This document shows, one piece after another, positions 14,301 through 26,800 of a stretch of DNA of 64,000 nucleotides. The stretch covers positions 124,001 through 188,000 of the forward strand of contig VXAY01003167.1 of assembly GCA_013399855.1 (NCBI GenBank), written 5' to 3'. The translations under genes and the position numbers were made by a program. This stretch comes from Oxyruncus cristatus (Eukaryota > Chordata > Aves > Passeriformes > Cotingidae). Numbering within the stretch: position 1 is the first letter of the stretch; each line of letters starts with the position of its first letter. The notes under the pieces were generated by a model that was not told the origin of the DNA, searched no databases, and saw nothing but the letters and a program-made list of their open reading frames with translations.

Positions 14301-17300
14301 TGAACTAACCTTAAAGCAAGTCAGTTTGATTAATGAAGGTAATGTAGTTGTGAGAGCAAGTGTCACACTGTATAAATGAGCTTTGTTCTGTATCCAGCTT
14401 GAACACTTCTACTCTAACACAGGCACACAGGCCAAAAGTTCATATGTTTATGGTGAATTCTGTTTGGAAACTAAAGATGGATTCATCAACACCTCTAAGC
14501 TACCTCTTCCCTTGTTCAAATCTCCATAAAGTAGGAGCTGGGACAGCAGAGTGCTGTGTGAAGCATTAGAACACTAGAACCACTGAGCAAAGAACCAGGT
14601 CATACATAAGATCTGTTAATTACAGAAGAAAGCCAGGGCTTTTTTTTCTTTTTTTTTTTTTTAATTATTATTTTCAAGACTCTCATTTCAAAGTAATTGC
14701 TAAAAAAATAGAAATAATGAGCTGTTGTATTGAGAGTGAGCTCAGTGTGTTTCAGTACAGTGTACAGTACGTACTGAAGAGTTTTGTTTTCCATGTTGGG
14801 AAGAATGCATCAATAGCAGACTGTTCAAACTCCTGCATTTGCAAAATCTCTGCACGTCTCATTAGCAGTGAAACAAGGTCAGTAAAGTTCTCGACTTTTC
14901 TGTGCTCCTTCACTGTCAGGCAGAAAGCACGAAGCTACACTTCCAGCTTCAGCAGCTTGTAAGTCCGTATTATGCCTTTAAGTTCAGCTTCCTTTCTTCT
15001 GCCTCTTCATCAGAGCACTGTATCTGAAATTTGAAACCCTAGACCATAATGATCCCTTGGGTAGCTTAACATGGCCTGCAGAGTTGCCTCAGGGTGAAAT
15101 TTTTCCTGTATGTGGGCAATCTTTAAGTGCAAATTGGTTTCCTCCCAATCGTGCTAACACAGTGATCTGATGTACTTGTGCAGAGTTCTTCCCCAGAAGA
15201 GTATTTGGAAATTATTCAGGGATGAATTCCAGTAGGAGTTCCCCAAGTTGAGACAGCAAAGGGAATAAATACTCTGCTGCTCCTGCTTTACTGTAATCCA
15301 GGAAAAAACTAAAGTGAAGCCAAAACAGTGATGTGATAAATTGTTCTCAGGCAGAGTGGAGCAGACAGCTTTTGTGAACATCTGTCAAAAGCTTTCATTT
15401 ACTGTTATATTGGACTGTATTAATGAGCACTTCATCCCACCTCCTGGAGAAGCACCTGAAAGACTTGATGATTTCTGAAATCCATTTAGTTTTGATTGAG
15501 ATGAAGGAAAAAAATACTAGTGTGCTAATGATCATTACGTTCAGCACCAAAAGATTTCATCGTCCGTTATTCCCTTCCTACAGAGAGATCCTTGAGCTCA
15601 TATCCCATCTGACTCACAAGTAGAATATCAGATTTCAAATACCCAAATTTTAAAAATATCAGAAGGTTACATATAGACTGCAGCTGAGTCTGTAATTAAT
15701 GGAGCCATCTGTGAAATTCTGATTTGGAATCTCGTTTGGTTTCTGGTCTTTAAGTGCACTTTGTGTACTGATTGGAAACCCTGGCCTTGCTGCAACCTGC
15801 AGGCTGCCTTCTTCCTGTGCTTTCAAGTATTTCTTACAGTGCCTGTAGAAGACTTGCACCTTGTCGCTGCTCCTTCTGTCATTGTAAGGTGTACTTTAGT
15901 TCCTCAGTTGATTTGCTGCAGTTCCTTTTTCAGATGTTCAGTGTAAGTGCATCTGGAGGCAGAATCCTGTCTGAAAGATGCAGATTCCTTGAAAGAAGAG
16001 AAGACTAAACCCCACTATTTCTGTCATCAAATTTTACCACTATTCACAGAAGTTTCCGTATTTCCTACATATCTGAAGACTCTCCTTTCTGGGTTTCCCA
16101 GCTGTGGGTGTACTCTCCACTCCATTACACTTGTCCTGTTCATGCTCATCTCATACCTCTTGGAGGGCCATCTGCTGTTTCTAAAAGTTCTTTATCATGC
16201 CATCATGCAAGCCTTCTAAATCCACCTTTAAATCTTGCTCTCACAGTTTATTATCTTTCCTTAGATTTAAAATGGATCCCCCTAAAAATGATTTTATGAT
16301 GCCCTTCATGAAAGATGTTATATAAAAGTAAATTAAATTGGGCTTCAGCAGCTTGTGTCAAATTACTCCTGGCTCTTAATGTCAACAGCGAGCCAAAAAC
16401 AACCCTTCTCATGTGTGAGCAATGAATCAGTCTTCCATTTAGACTTTTTTGCCTTTAGCAAAACAGGCCACAAACTCAGAGCATCCTGAAATGCCAGATA
16501 AAGCAAAACACATGAGTATACGTAAGAATAGGGGACTTTTTTTTTTTTTTAAATTGCTTAATTTTTTATTGATCTGCCTGCTATCAATAGGTTGCAGTAG
16601 TGCAGATCCAACAAAGGAATGTAGTACAAGGATATTTATGAGCTTTATTTCTAAACATGCTTTGTTTTTAAGGCAGCAGTGGATTTAAAATTTCATGTGC
16701 ACTCTACCATAGTGTTCTTTGCACAGGTACCTTTTACTGCTTTGCAGTTCAGCCAACACACTGAGCAGGGGTATGGAACTGAAAAGTGTAAATGCTTATA
16801 ATTTCTTCTCACTTGCTTGCCTGTGACCTTATTGATGACTTTTTTTTTTTTTTCCTTACTAATTTTGTTCTCTGGGAATTGAAATCTAAATAAGAATTGG
16901 TTTTCACTCAAAGTTTAATGTATTAATTATACACCGGGCAGAGACATAACCATGCAGATTGGAATCATAAGAAGCAAGTACCTTTGGATGAACATGTTCT
17001 TTGTGAAAAATAAACGTAATTTTGTCTTGTCAGTGCAGATAAAGTTTCTCATTCAGAGATAGTGCTCAGCTGAGTCCCTTAAAAAATTAGTCTGATTGAA
17101 CTGTATTAGGATTTGGAGCTTATAGCACATCAGAGAACCTTGCTGTGGGGAAGCAAGTAGTAAGGGGATCTCAAGAGATTGAGATTTTCCCTTTCTCTGC
17201 TTCTGATATATTGTGAGACCACAGGCAAGTCCCTTTACTTTGACCAGTCATTACCATATCTCCTAAAGACAGGGACTGCCTTTTTCTTTATGTCATTTGT

Positions 17301-20300
17301 CATGACATTCCCACAAAGCTGTATTCTCCACATAATTTCAGGAAAAAATTAGGGGAAAACTTGAGTTAATAATGTTGTAGCGCCTTTTTTTTTGTTTCCT
17401 TTACAGACCTCAGAGGGCTGTAGACCAGTTAGTAATAATCATATTATCCTCCAGAGGAGATATATTGCCTTTGTCTTAATAGTACAGGTACAGTAGCAAA
17501 TCTGCCTGGGGTACAGCTAAAATATGTCCATCTGTGGCAAAGCTACACTTCTATTTCTTGTATTTCACTTTTCATCTAGACCAGGTTTCCAGATCATTTT
17601 GCTGAGGCATTAATTGATTTTGTCTAGTCTCTTGTGTAACACTGTCTGTCAAAATTTTTCTCTCTGTATTTGTGCAAATGAAATCCATTCATGAAGTCAG
17701 CTGCATGGCCAATACTTCTGCCTGCAATATTTCAGGCAGCATTGCTGTGTCAATAAAGGATTTGATGATGTATGGTACCTGCCTGACACAACAGAGCTAA
17801 CACAAACCACTGGTGTAAATGTAGTTATAATCAGAAAGTTCAGCTTCTCTTGATGTAGCTTCTGTTGCCTGGAAGTGTGATGACATGGAAAAATTACACT
17901 TGCAAAAGGCAGTCTTTATACATCTGTGGTACAAAACTGTAGCTGCAGAGGAGGGTATAGCTGTACACTAGCAGAGCACTCCTCTGTATTGGTATAGCTG
18001 TACCAATTCCTGTCACTGGCTTGGTGTGATGTTGGCATTGCAATAGGAATCTGTCTATGGGAGGAATCAGGAAAAAGTGACTCAGGACTCAGAGATGTGT
18101 TTCTTTGTGATAATATTCTTATCACTATGCCTGTCCGAAGGTTGGAGATGAGGCAGAATGGAAAGAGCAGGAATAATGGTGGGTTATAAGGTAAAAACCA
18201 GGTGTGAGGTAGTCTGACCATTCAGGAGCCACTGAGAGTTTTATTGCTGGGACTGAAACCCCTTCACAGCAAGTGGGTCCGGTGACCCAATGGGTCCCCA
18301 CTTGATTCCCTTCACACCCCACCCTCACTCGGTTTCCTCACTGGCTCAACCCCAGTCACGGAGAGTTCATCACCAGAGTAACGAGGCAGACTTGATTATC
18401 TGAAATGAGGAGAGGAGGAAGTTTCAAGAAAGCCATGGGAAGGCACAACACAGTAGATGAGATGAACTGAGGAGCAACAGAAGAGAATGTATTGCATTTG
18501 TACAGTCACAGGAATGGGGAGTTGGTCACTTGGACCTTTGCTTGTAAAGGGATTTGAGAAGGGTTTAGGTGTAACAATGATACGCAGATAGTCCTAGTGC
18601 AGGTGTTTCCCTGTTGGTGTTAGCTTCTCTCGCTCTTATATCTGTACATCGTGCTCTTGGAATCAAGAAGTTTTGCAAATGTATGGAAGTGCTACCAAAG
18701 CAGAACCTTTGGTATAGGTATTAGGTATTTGCTTTGTCAGATGGAAATGAGTTTGTCCTCTCTGACATTTAATGTATATGTTTAAAAAAAAAAAAATCCT
18801 ATATCTACACTTACACTTTTTGTCACCTCTAATGGAGAGTATATATTTTACGTAACTACAATGTAGTATGAGTGCAGATTAGTTACAGTATGTATTAATT
18901 CCCTGTAATTGTGCTGAATGGCAATTACACAGTATATTTTTTAGTGTAACCATTCATTTATGCTGGGAACCTCTGCTGCTCAGTGTGAGATTTGAGTCTC
19001 TCCTAAGTCAGACTTTCCATGATTTATTCATAGGGTGAGCATTTTGGGTTTTTTTAAACTAAATCCAGCCATTTTTATTCATACATTCCATCAAAAGCCT
19101 ATTTAAGTAGAAGTATAGTTTGTATCTGAATTCTGAGTTTTTCATGGCCCTTGACAGACCAAGAAAGAATTGTTCTTTCTTCATGGACCAGGGAGTTCTG
19201 AAACAACTTACCATACTGCGAAACTTCATAAATACTGAATATCCTTTTTTTTGTGCTTGTTTGGCTGAAGGCTTGTAAAAACTACATGAATCTAATTGAA
19301 CATGCACTGAAGTTGTAACTGATGATGCAGACTAACTTTTGGTGATGAATTTGCCTTTGTAAAAACCACTGTTGTTTTTCCTACACATTAATCCCAAAGG
19401 ATTTTTCCTGATGTAAAAAGATGTTCACCTGAACTCTGAGAAAAATTTTGCATTATTTCACCCGTTTAAAGCAAGATGTGGAAGGGAAATAGTGAAATTG
19501 GTTTTGTTCCAAGTAATTTCAAATAACAAACCAAGGTCATATGATAACTTTAGAAGAAGTTTCCAAGAGTGGAAAGTAGGCTAGAAGCTGCTCTGAGGAG
19601 GCAAATAAATAAGAATAATTAATTCCCCTGTCATGGGGTGGTAAAGCATCCTTGACCAGCATCATAATTTGTTCTAACCACTCCAGCTGAGTGAGCAAAG
19701 CTCTGGGTCTGAGCTTGGCTGGCATGTGACTTGAGAAAGACCAACTCCGTTTTTACCACCTCTGTGTGAGCTGCACAGGGTGAGAACTTTGATTTCTTTA
19801 AGAATCAAGGCCACTTGTCTTAATTATGTGATGTTCAAACTTTTAGTTAATATTTGATTTTTGAGTTGGGTATCAGACTCTCTTAGTCATTCTGCAGTGA
19901 TGCATTCAAAATGAGGATGCTTTGTATAAATTGCACTAACTTGGGTTTGAAGAACATGCATGAATAATCTTGAGGTTTGGGAGCACATGCTGCTGGTTAA
20001 GGCTCTTCTCTCTCTGTGTTGTTGTTCTGTTACAGAATTTAATGGTCAGTGATACAACTGAGAATCACTTAATTGTGTCACCCCATAAGTTTTCATGGAA
20101 ACAAGTGCTAAGTACAGGGGTTTTATTATTCAGTCTCCTTTGCAGTTAGAATTTCGTCTACTGGTGCTTTTAGGAGAGGGACTAAGGGGGAAAAAAAAAA
20201 AAAATGAAGGAAACGGCAAGCAGAGATAACGATTTGTTTGTTTTCCCCCAAATTGCAGCGATCACACTTTGGGCAGCCATGAAAGTCTTCGCAAGGCAAC

Positions 20301-20814
20301 CCCCTGCGTTCAGCTTCGACTACACAACACTACTCACCTGAAGCAAAGTTTGGCTCGAACGGTAAGTTGTCTTCTTTTCCTCCACTTTCTTTAAGCATCC
20401 CCAAAGGAATAAGATTCCACCAGTCCTTATACATAGCAACTTTCAGTAACAATCAGAGAGATTATTTGCTTTCCTGAGAGTGTATATATTATTGCTGAAC
20501 TCCAGGTGAAATGTACTGGGGAACATCTCTGCTTGCTCCCGTACTTATATCTAGTGAGTTACTGTAGAGAACACGACTGAAAAAGACCAAAGGTTACTTT
20601 TTAGAAAAAATTTGATTTTGTCAGAGTTTAATGCCGGTTTCTTCAAGTAGTCAGAGAATTCTTATTTTCAACTGGCCTTTCTGTTTTGAAATATAACAAG
20701 GGCAGAACTTCTTAAGGTACTGTGTAGAATGAATTAGATTTGGATTGTTGTCATTATCACTGAAAACCAGGGTGGGCTTGTAAAAGCCAGAATCACTGAT
20801 GGTGTGGATGTGTG

Positions 20815-20846
<32 letters not shown>

Positions 20847-23800
20847 TTGGTTGTACCCATGCAGAAATGTCCTTGCAGAAAAAGTTGTTTTATCATCATC
20901 TCTAAATCCAGGGAGATTGCCATTCGGATTATTTGACTTTAAGCAACCTTGGAGTGGATTACTGAGCTTCAATGACACTGGCCTGTGCTATTAAATGTGA
21001 GCTTTATTCTCAGTGGGCAACCTTGATTTACTTCCAGCCCAAAGTTTGCAGTATACAGCAGAAGCTTTGCTCTGGGCAGTGTTAACTGGCAGTGTGTTAT
21101 CTCTGTTCACAGATAGTACGAATTACCTGCTTTGCATAGGTATGATAATAGCCTGAGTCCATCAATATGTGGGTCAGATGACAGGTGTCTAGCAAAAAGA
21201 GGGTAGGTGCTTTCTTTTGATTTTTGTTATGTCGCCATGTGAAACCTCCAGTTCAATACAATATTTTACCTGAAGCATTAAAATAAAGGACTATAATAAA
21301 GTCGATTATATATACATATTTAATGTATAGATAAAAGCAGTATAGTTTAGTGCTAATATGTGCTATCCCAGTTTAAATTACTGGCATTCTTCACTGCCAG
21401 TATTATTCACTTACTTATTTTTGAAAAGCTGTTGATTCTCTTTGACATAGTATTGTCCAGAGAAAGTAAATTGGGAAACATGAAACTTTTCATCACCAGG
21501 TCACTTCTTCAAATATGATTCAGATCAGTGAATAACAACTGTCTGCTTTCAGTCTAGAGAAAATAGGTGATGTTTGAATATACCTTCAGAATGGGCTGAG
21601 CAAGTGTCTACCTCATATGTTCTTTTTCATCTCTTCCCCATATGACAGCAGTAAAAAGAACACAGTGACCACTGGAATGAGTTTTGTCTTGGGAAAGTAC
21701 CTGTGGTACCTTGTCATTTAACTGCAGTTGTTGAGGTTAAGGCAGAAATCACCATGTGCCTGAGATTAGATGGACATCACAGTCCTTCCTGGTGTTGGAT
21801 CTGTGACAACACATCCTATGTTAGGAGATGGAAAACTTCATTCAGCTGCCGAAGAGGGGTTTGTGAAGACTGGAGTGTTGGTGATTAGATGTAATTATGG
21901 ACATGTGTAAATATGTGTAATGGTGGAAAAGTTATTTGCCTTTTCTAGGTCAGCATCTACTACTATAGATTTTCAAAACTGGAACCTAATGTTCAGGAGT
22001 CTCTAGTGAAGCTTCAAAGCTTGTTTGTGTGATCAGGAAGTAGAACTCTGCACTAAGGCCATCTGCAGGCTGCCTTCCTGACTCTTGCTTACCTTATATA
22101 ACACTGTTGAATTTAGTTTGCATGGTTAAAAATATCTGTCTATACATGCAAGTTAATGTTATTTTATTATTATGCTTAATAACCAATATAAGTGGATACT
22201 TTCAAGTAATGAGCAACTTTTTTTTTTTTTTTTTAGCCAGACACTTTTTGAACTTTAGCCAGTAAATTAATGTTCACAATCCTTTTTTTAAATTCAGCTG
22301 AAAAACTTACCTTTTAAGGTGAATACTTGCTTTCTTTCCTTTTGTGGGAATCTGGCATTCTATTATGAAGTATTCAGAGCAGGAAATTGTCTTCAGATGA
22401 CCAAGCAAGAAATTTGGCGAAGGGCTTTACATGGAATCACAGCCTAGTGAATGACCTTTAATTTGATTTTGGTTTTTTGAGACATGAGATTTATCAGCCT
22501 TATCACTCTTGAAGAAAAGTCTTTTAAGACAGGAATTTTCAAGATGCTCAGTTCCTACTAAACTTATATAAGCTTATACAGGGAGAATAGAGTTATAGAT
22601 TTTATGCCATCTAGACAGAGCTGCTGTTGACAGGAGTGGGAATTCTGCACCTTGCAGATTTTTCTCCACCCACTGATATCTTGAGATTGGCAACAAATAG
22701 GGATAAAATCTAATAGTCCTCTTGTGAAGTGGTGGCCCAGTGTACACTGGTTGCAGTAATACTGAATAATGACTACTAGGTTTGTTTTGACTACATACCT
22801 GTCCTACACTGTATTTTAACCCAGGTCTTTAAGAAGTGACTCTTAAGCACAAACTTGTAGTGGGTCAGAAAAGTTAAATTCCTAGCAGATAGGTGGTGGT
22901 TTGGAAGAAGTGTTCAGTGGAACAGCATAGAAGCAGAAACCTTTATCCAAACACCATATCCAGGGAGTGCTCTGCCTGTCCTAGAGACCCATTTTTTTCA
23001 GAGTTGTCCCCACGTTCTGATCATCTCAGGAAAAGCAGAGTAGTGGAGAGGCAGGAAAGGATACTTATGGGTTCCTAACAAAAGCCTCACTTGCTCCTAG
23101 AAAGGGATTTTTGGACTAAAGCAGTCAAGAAGTGATATTTAGTCAGAGGCCCATCGTAGGAGGAAGGTGGAGATTTTTCCATTATTTAAGTGTGTGTAGT
23201 TTTCAAGAGGGATTGTGTAGTCCTCAAACAGAAGGGAGCCTTGTATTTAAGTATCCCTTGAAATTGTGCTACTGAAAAACGTTGCATGTTCTATTAATAT
23301 GTTTAAAGTCTCCTTCAACTCTGTTGCGGTTTAACATGTTTAAATAAGGTTTAATATACTGCAATGCACTGTGGAGGCCAGGAGCAGAGACTGAGCATCC
23401 TTGATGATTCAAGTTTTGGAAATAGTTATAATTACCAGGTAGCATGATTACTAGCAAACAATAATGTCTTTCAGCCAGGTAACTACCAAGCTTGGAGGAC
23501 AAATTAGCCATGTTCAGGCCATTAGAAAACATTCATTATCTCAAAGAACTTATGGAACCTACGATAGGGTTTAAGTAGCAAGGATGACATTTTTAAGATC
23601 TCCTCAAGTGAATTATTGATCACCCCTTTACAGTAACACTCTGCGAGCTTCAGGCCATGAAGTTACTTGCTGTTACTAATAATAGCAAAGAACATGAGCA
23701 GCTCTTGAGGTGGAATAAGTCACAGACACAGAGTTTTCCTCCAACTCCAGGGCATGCTTGTGACAGAGAACTTGTAGTGAAGGAAGGGTTCTGCCAGCAG

Positions 23801-26800
23801 GCAGGAGTGCCAGTGAGTCTATCAGGAACAGGAACAAACTAACAGGGGAGACAGATACAGTGCATTGAAAGCCTCACTGTTTATTTCATTTTGGACCCAG
23901 TTCTATAGATTTCTTCAGCTCTGCTGAAACCTGCTCCAGTTACACTGAAATAAGGCTCTGACCTAGTCTGTATTGAGCTCACACTTAATTTTGTTGTTCT
24001 TATTATCTGAAACATGCGCCTTTGACCATAGAATACACTGGAAAGTCACAGACTTAAGAGGCAGGTTCTGGAAAATAAATTTCCTTCTCTCAAAGTTCAT
24101 TAAAAAAAGATTTGTAAAAAGTGTTCTTAAAAAAAAAAAAAAGTCAACATTTTTAAGATTCTTCAACTATCTCAGACAGTTATGCACTACTGTTTGTTTT
24201 TGTGATATAATGTGCACTTACTCTTGGGGAGAATTTGACCTGTGGTCTGTATGATCCTTCTAAATTTTGAAATATTAACTATGTTACATTATAGAAATCT
24301 CCACTGAGGTTGTAGTGTAACTAGTGTCATAGAAACATATGAATACCTTGGCACTCTTGTATATAATGATCAACCATATGTATTCAGATAAATAATTCAC
24401 ATATACCCTGTTGCTACAGTCCATCACATCCTCTTTGGATCCTATCAATCACACACCCATGATTCTTTAGAGTGGGTGTTCAAACACCAGAAGTGGGTTC
24501 CCAGAAAAGCGGTCAGTGCTTCATGACTATCAGTCCTTTAGAAAGAGGCATTGGACAAGCCCTTCATAATGGGCGTTAGTGCTTGGTCAGCCCTAAAGAG
24601 GTGAAGTAGTTGGAGTAGATGAAAACTGTAGATCCCGACCAACTGAACTACATTCTGCTCCCCTCCTTCACCCCGCTTCCCCCTCTCCCATCTCTCCTCC
24701 TCTTCCCTCTATTACATTCCATCCCATTCCCTTGTGCCCTTCTTGTAGATTGGAATAACACTGACTAGCTTCCAGACAGCAGGGACCTCCCCACACTCCT
24801 AAGGCCTCTGCTAGAAGACTGAGGGGGTCCTGCCATGAGATCCACCAGCTCCTTTAGTACTCTCCAATGAATCCCACCAAGGCCTTGTGGACTAAGAAAC
24901 ATTCTTTGGTCATAACACACACAGGTGCTGGAAAGAACCCTGCTATTTATTGGGTGCAGGAGAGGGGGGGATGCTGAGGAGCCAAAGCTACTCAGTGCCA
25001 TTGTGTGGGTCCAGGGGAACAGCAGGGCCAGCTGGACACTCGCCTGCCCTCAGTGGGGCTGTCTCATAGGAAGCACTGGATGTGGGAACCTGCTGGGAAG
25101 GAGCGCTGGAGGTCCCTGGAGCTGCGTCCTGCCTCTGGGCACTCTCAGTACCCAGGAGGCCTCTTCTGCCAGCCAAGGGCTGTTGGTCGTGGGCCGCCTG
25201 TGCTGGTTGTAGCGTCGCTGCGGGGAGTGCTTGGAGGCCCCACTCCATGGCCATCATCCTCTGCAGGCGGGCGGACAGGCCGACCTCGCACTCCTCGTAG
25301 TCGCCGTCCCCTCGCACTGAGTGCAGCAGCTTCTCCATGGGCTGCCTGCACACGGGGCAGTTGTCTCTCCCCCTGGCCCACTGCCGGATGCACCGAAAGC
25401 AGAATTTGTGCATGCAGTAGGTCACATAGGCCGGCTTCTTCATGTGCCCCAGGCAGATGGGGCACTGGGAGTCTTCTTCTGCCTCCAGTGGTCCTGCCTG
25501 GGGCGACTGGCTCAGGCTGCCACCACTTTCAGCACAGCTACTCTCCCCAGTGTCTTCTTTGGCACCTGATGCCATGTCCTGCCAAGAGAGATGTGCAAAG
25601 TGCTGGAGCTTGTCTGGCAGGAGGAGCACTCGGGCTCGCTTAGGATGTCGAGCTGCTCCCGCTCACCAGCACTGCAGCAGCGGGTGTCACACAAGCAAAG
25701 GGAGAGAGACTGGCCTGGGGAGCAGTGGAAGAAATACACAGGTCCTTCAAGAAGGAAAGCCTCTCAGCTGCCCAGGGTGATGTTTCCCCTCCCAGCCCAC
25801 CTCTACTGCTGCGAGCCTGTCTCCTGGGTACCCCCACTGCCTAAATGTGCCAAGGCTGGGAAAAATCCTCCAACGGCATCAAAAACTGCAAGGAGCTACT
25901 CCCATTGACCAGCACCAAAGGTCTCGCCTGCCACTCCAAACCTCCAAATTTGCTCAACTTGAGTTTGGGGCATGAGCAGCAAGGGATTCTGGGTCATCTG
26001 TGATGTCATAATCCATTGCTAGGTAGATCCATTATCCTACTGGATAAATAATTGGTGATATCATAATGCATCACTTGGACTGGATTATCATTCCAGGTCC
26101 CTACCAAATGGACTATATATTCTCTCCTTTCATCTCCTCCCTTGTATTTCACTGTATTCCATTCCATTCCATTTCCCTGTGCCCTTCTTGTAAACTGGAA
26201 TAATGTTTATTAGCTTCCACTCAGTGGGGAGCTCCCCAGGTTCCCAAAACCTTTGACGGATGACTGGGGGGGGGGGTACTGCCATAAGTAGCTCCTTTAT
26301 TACTCTGGGATGAATCCCAGGTCTCATGGACTTAGGAACATTTGAGTAATGCAGCTGGTCCCTTACAATTTCTGTGTCCACAAAGGGAAAGCCACTGTTG
26401 CCACAGTTGTGCTTCTCCGGCTCAGAGAGCCCAAGGATGAAACAGTATGAAAGAATGAGACAGAAAAAGCATTGAATGCCTCTGCTTTTTCTGCATGCCC
26501 ATTTGCCAGGGGACCATCTTCATCAAGTATGAGTCCAATCTTTTTCTTATGGCCTCCATTACTACTGACATACTTAATAAAATCCCTTCTTGCTTTCTAG
26601 CACAACAAAAGCTGGTGGAAGTAACGTCCAGTTCCCTTTAGAAGGAAAGCCTCTCGCTCCCCAGAGTCAAGTTTCCCCTCGCAACTCACCTCTACCTCTG
26701 CGAGTCATCTCTCCCCCTGGCCCACCACTGTATGAAATCAAAGCAGAACTGGTGCATGCTGTAGGCAATGTTGTCTGCCTTTTTTATGGCTCCCAGGTAG

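Noticed and set aside
25005..25643. Long + strand frame (212 codons) opposite the RING ORF
   Set aside because: It is the GC-rich antisense shadow of the RING frame, with no domain of its own.
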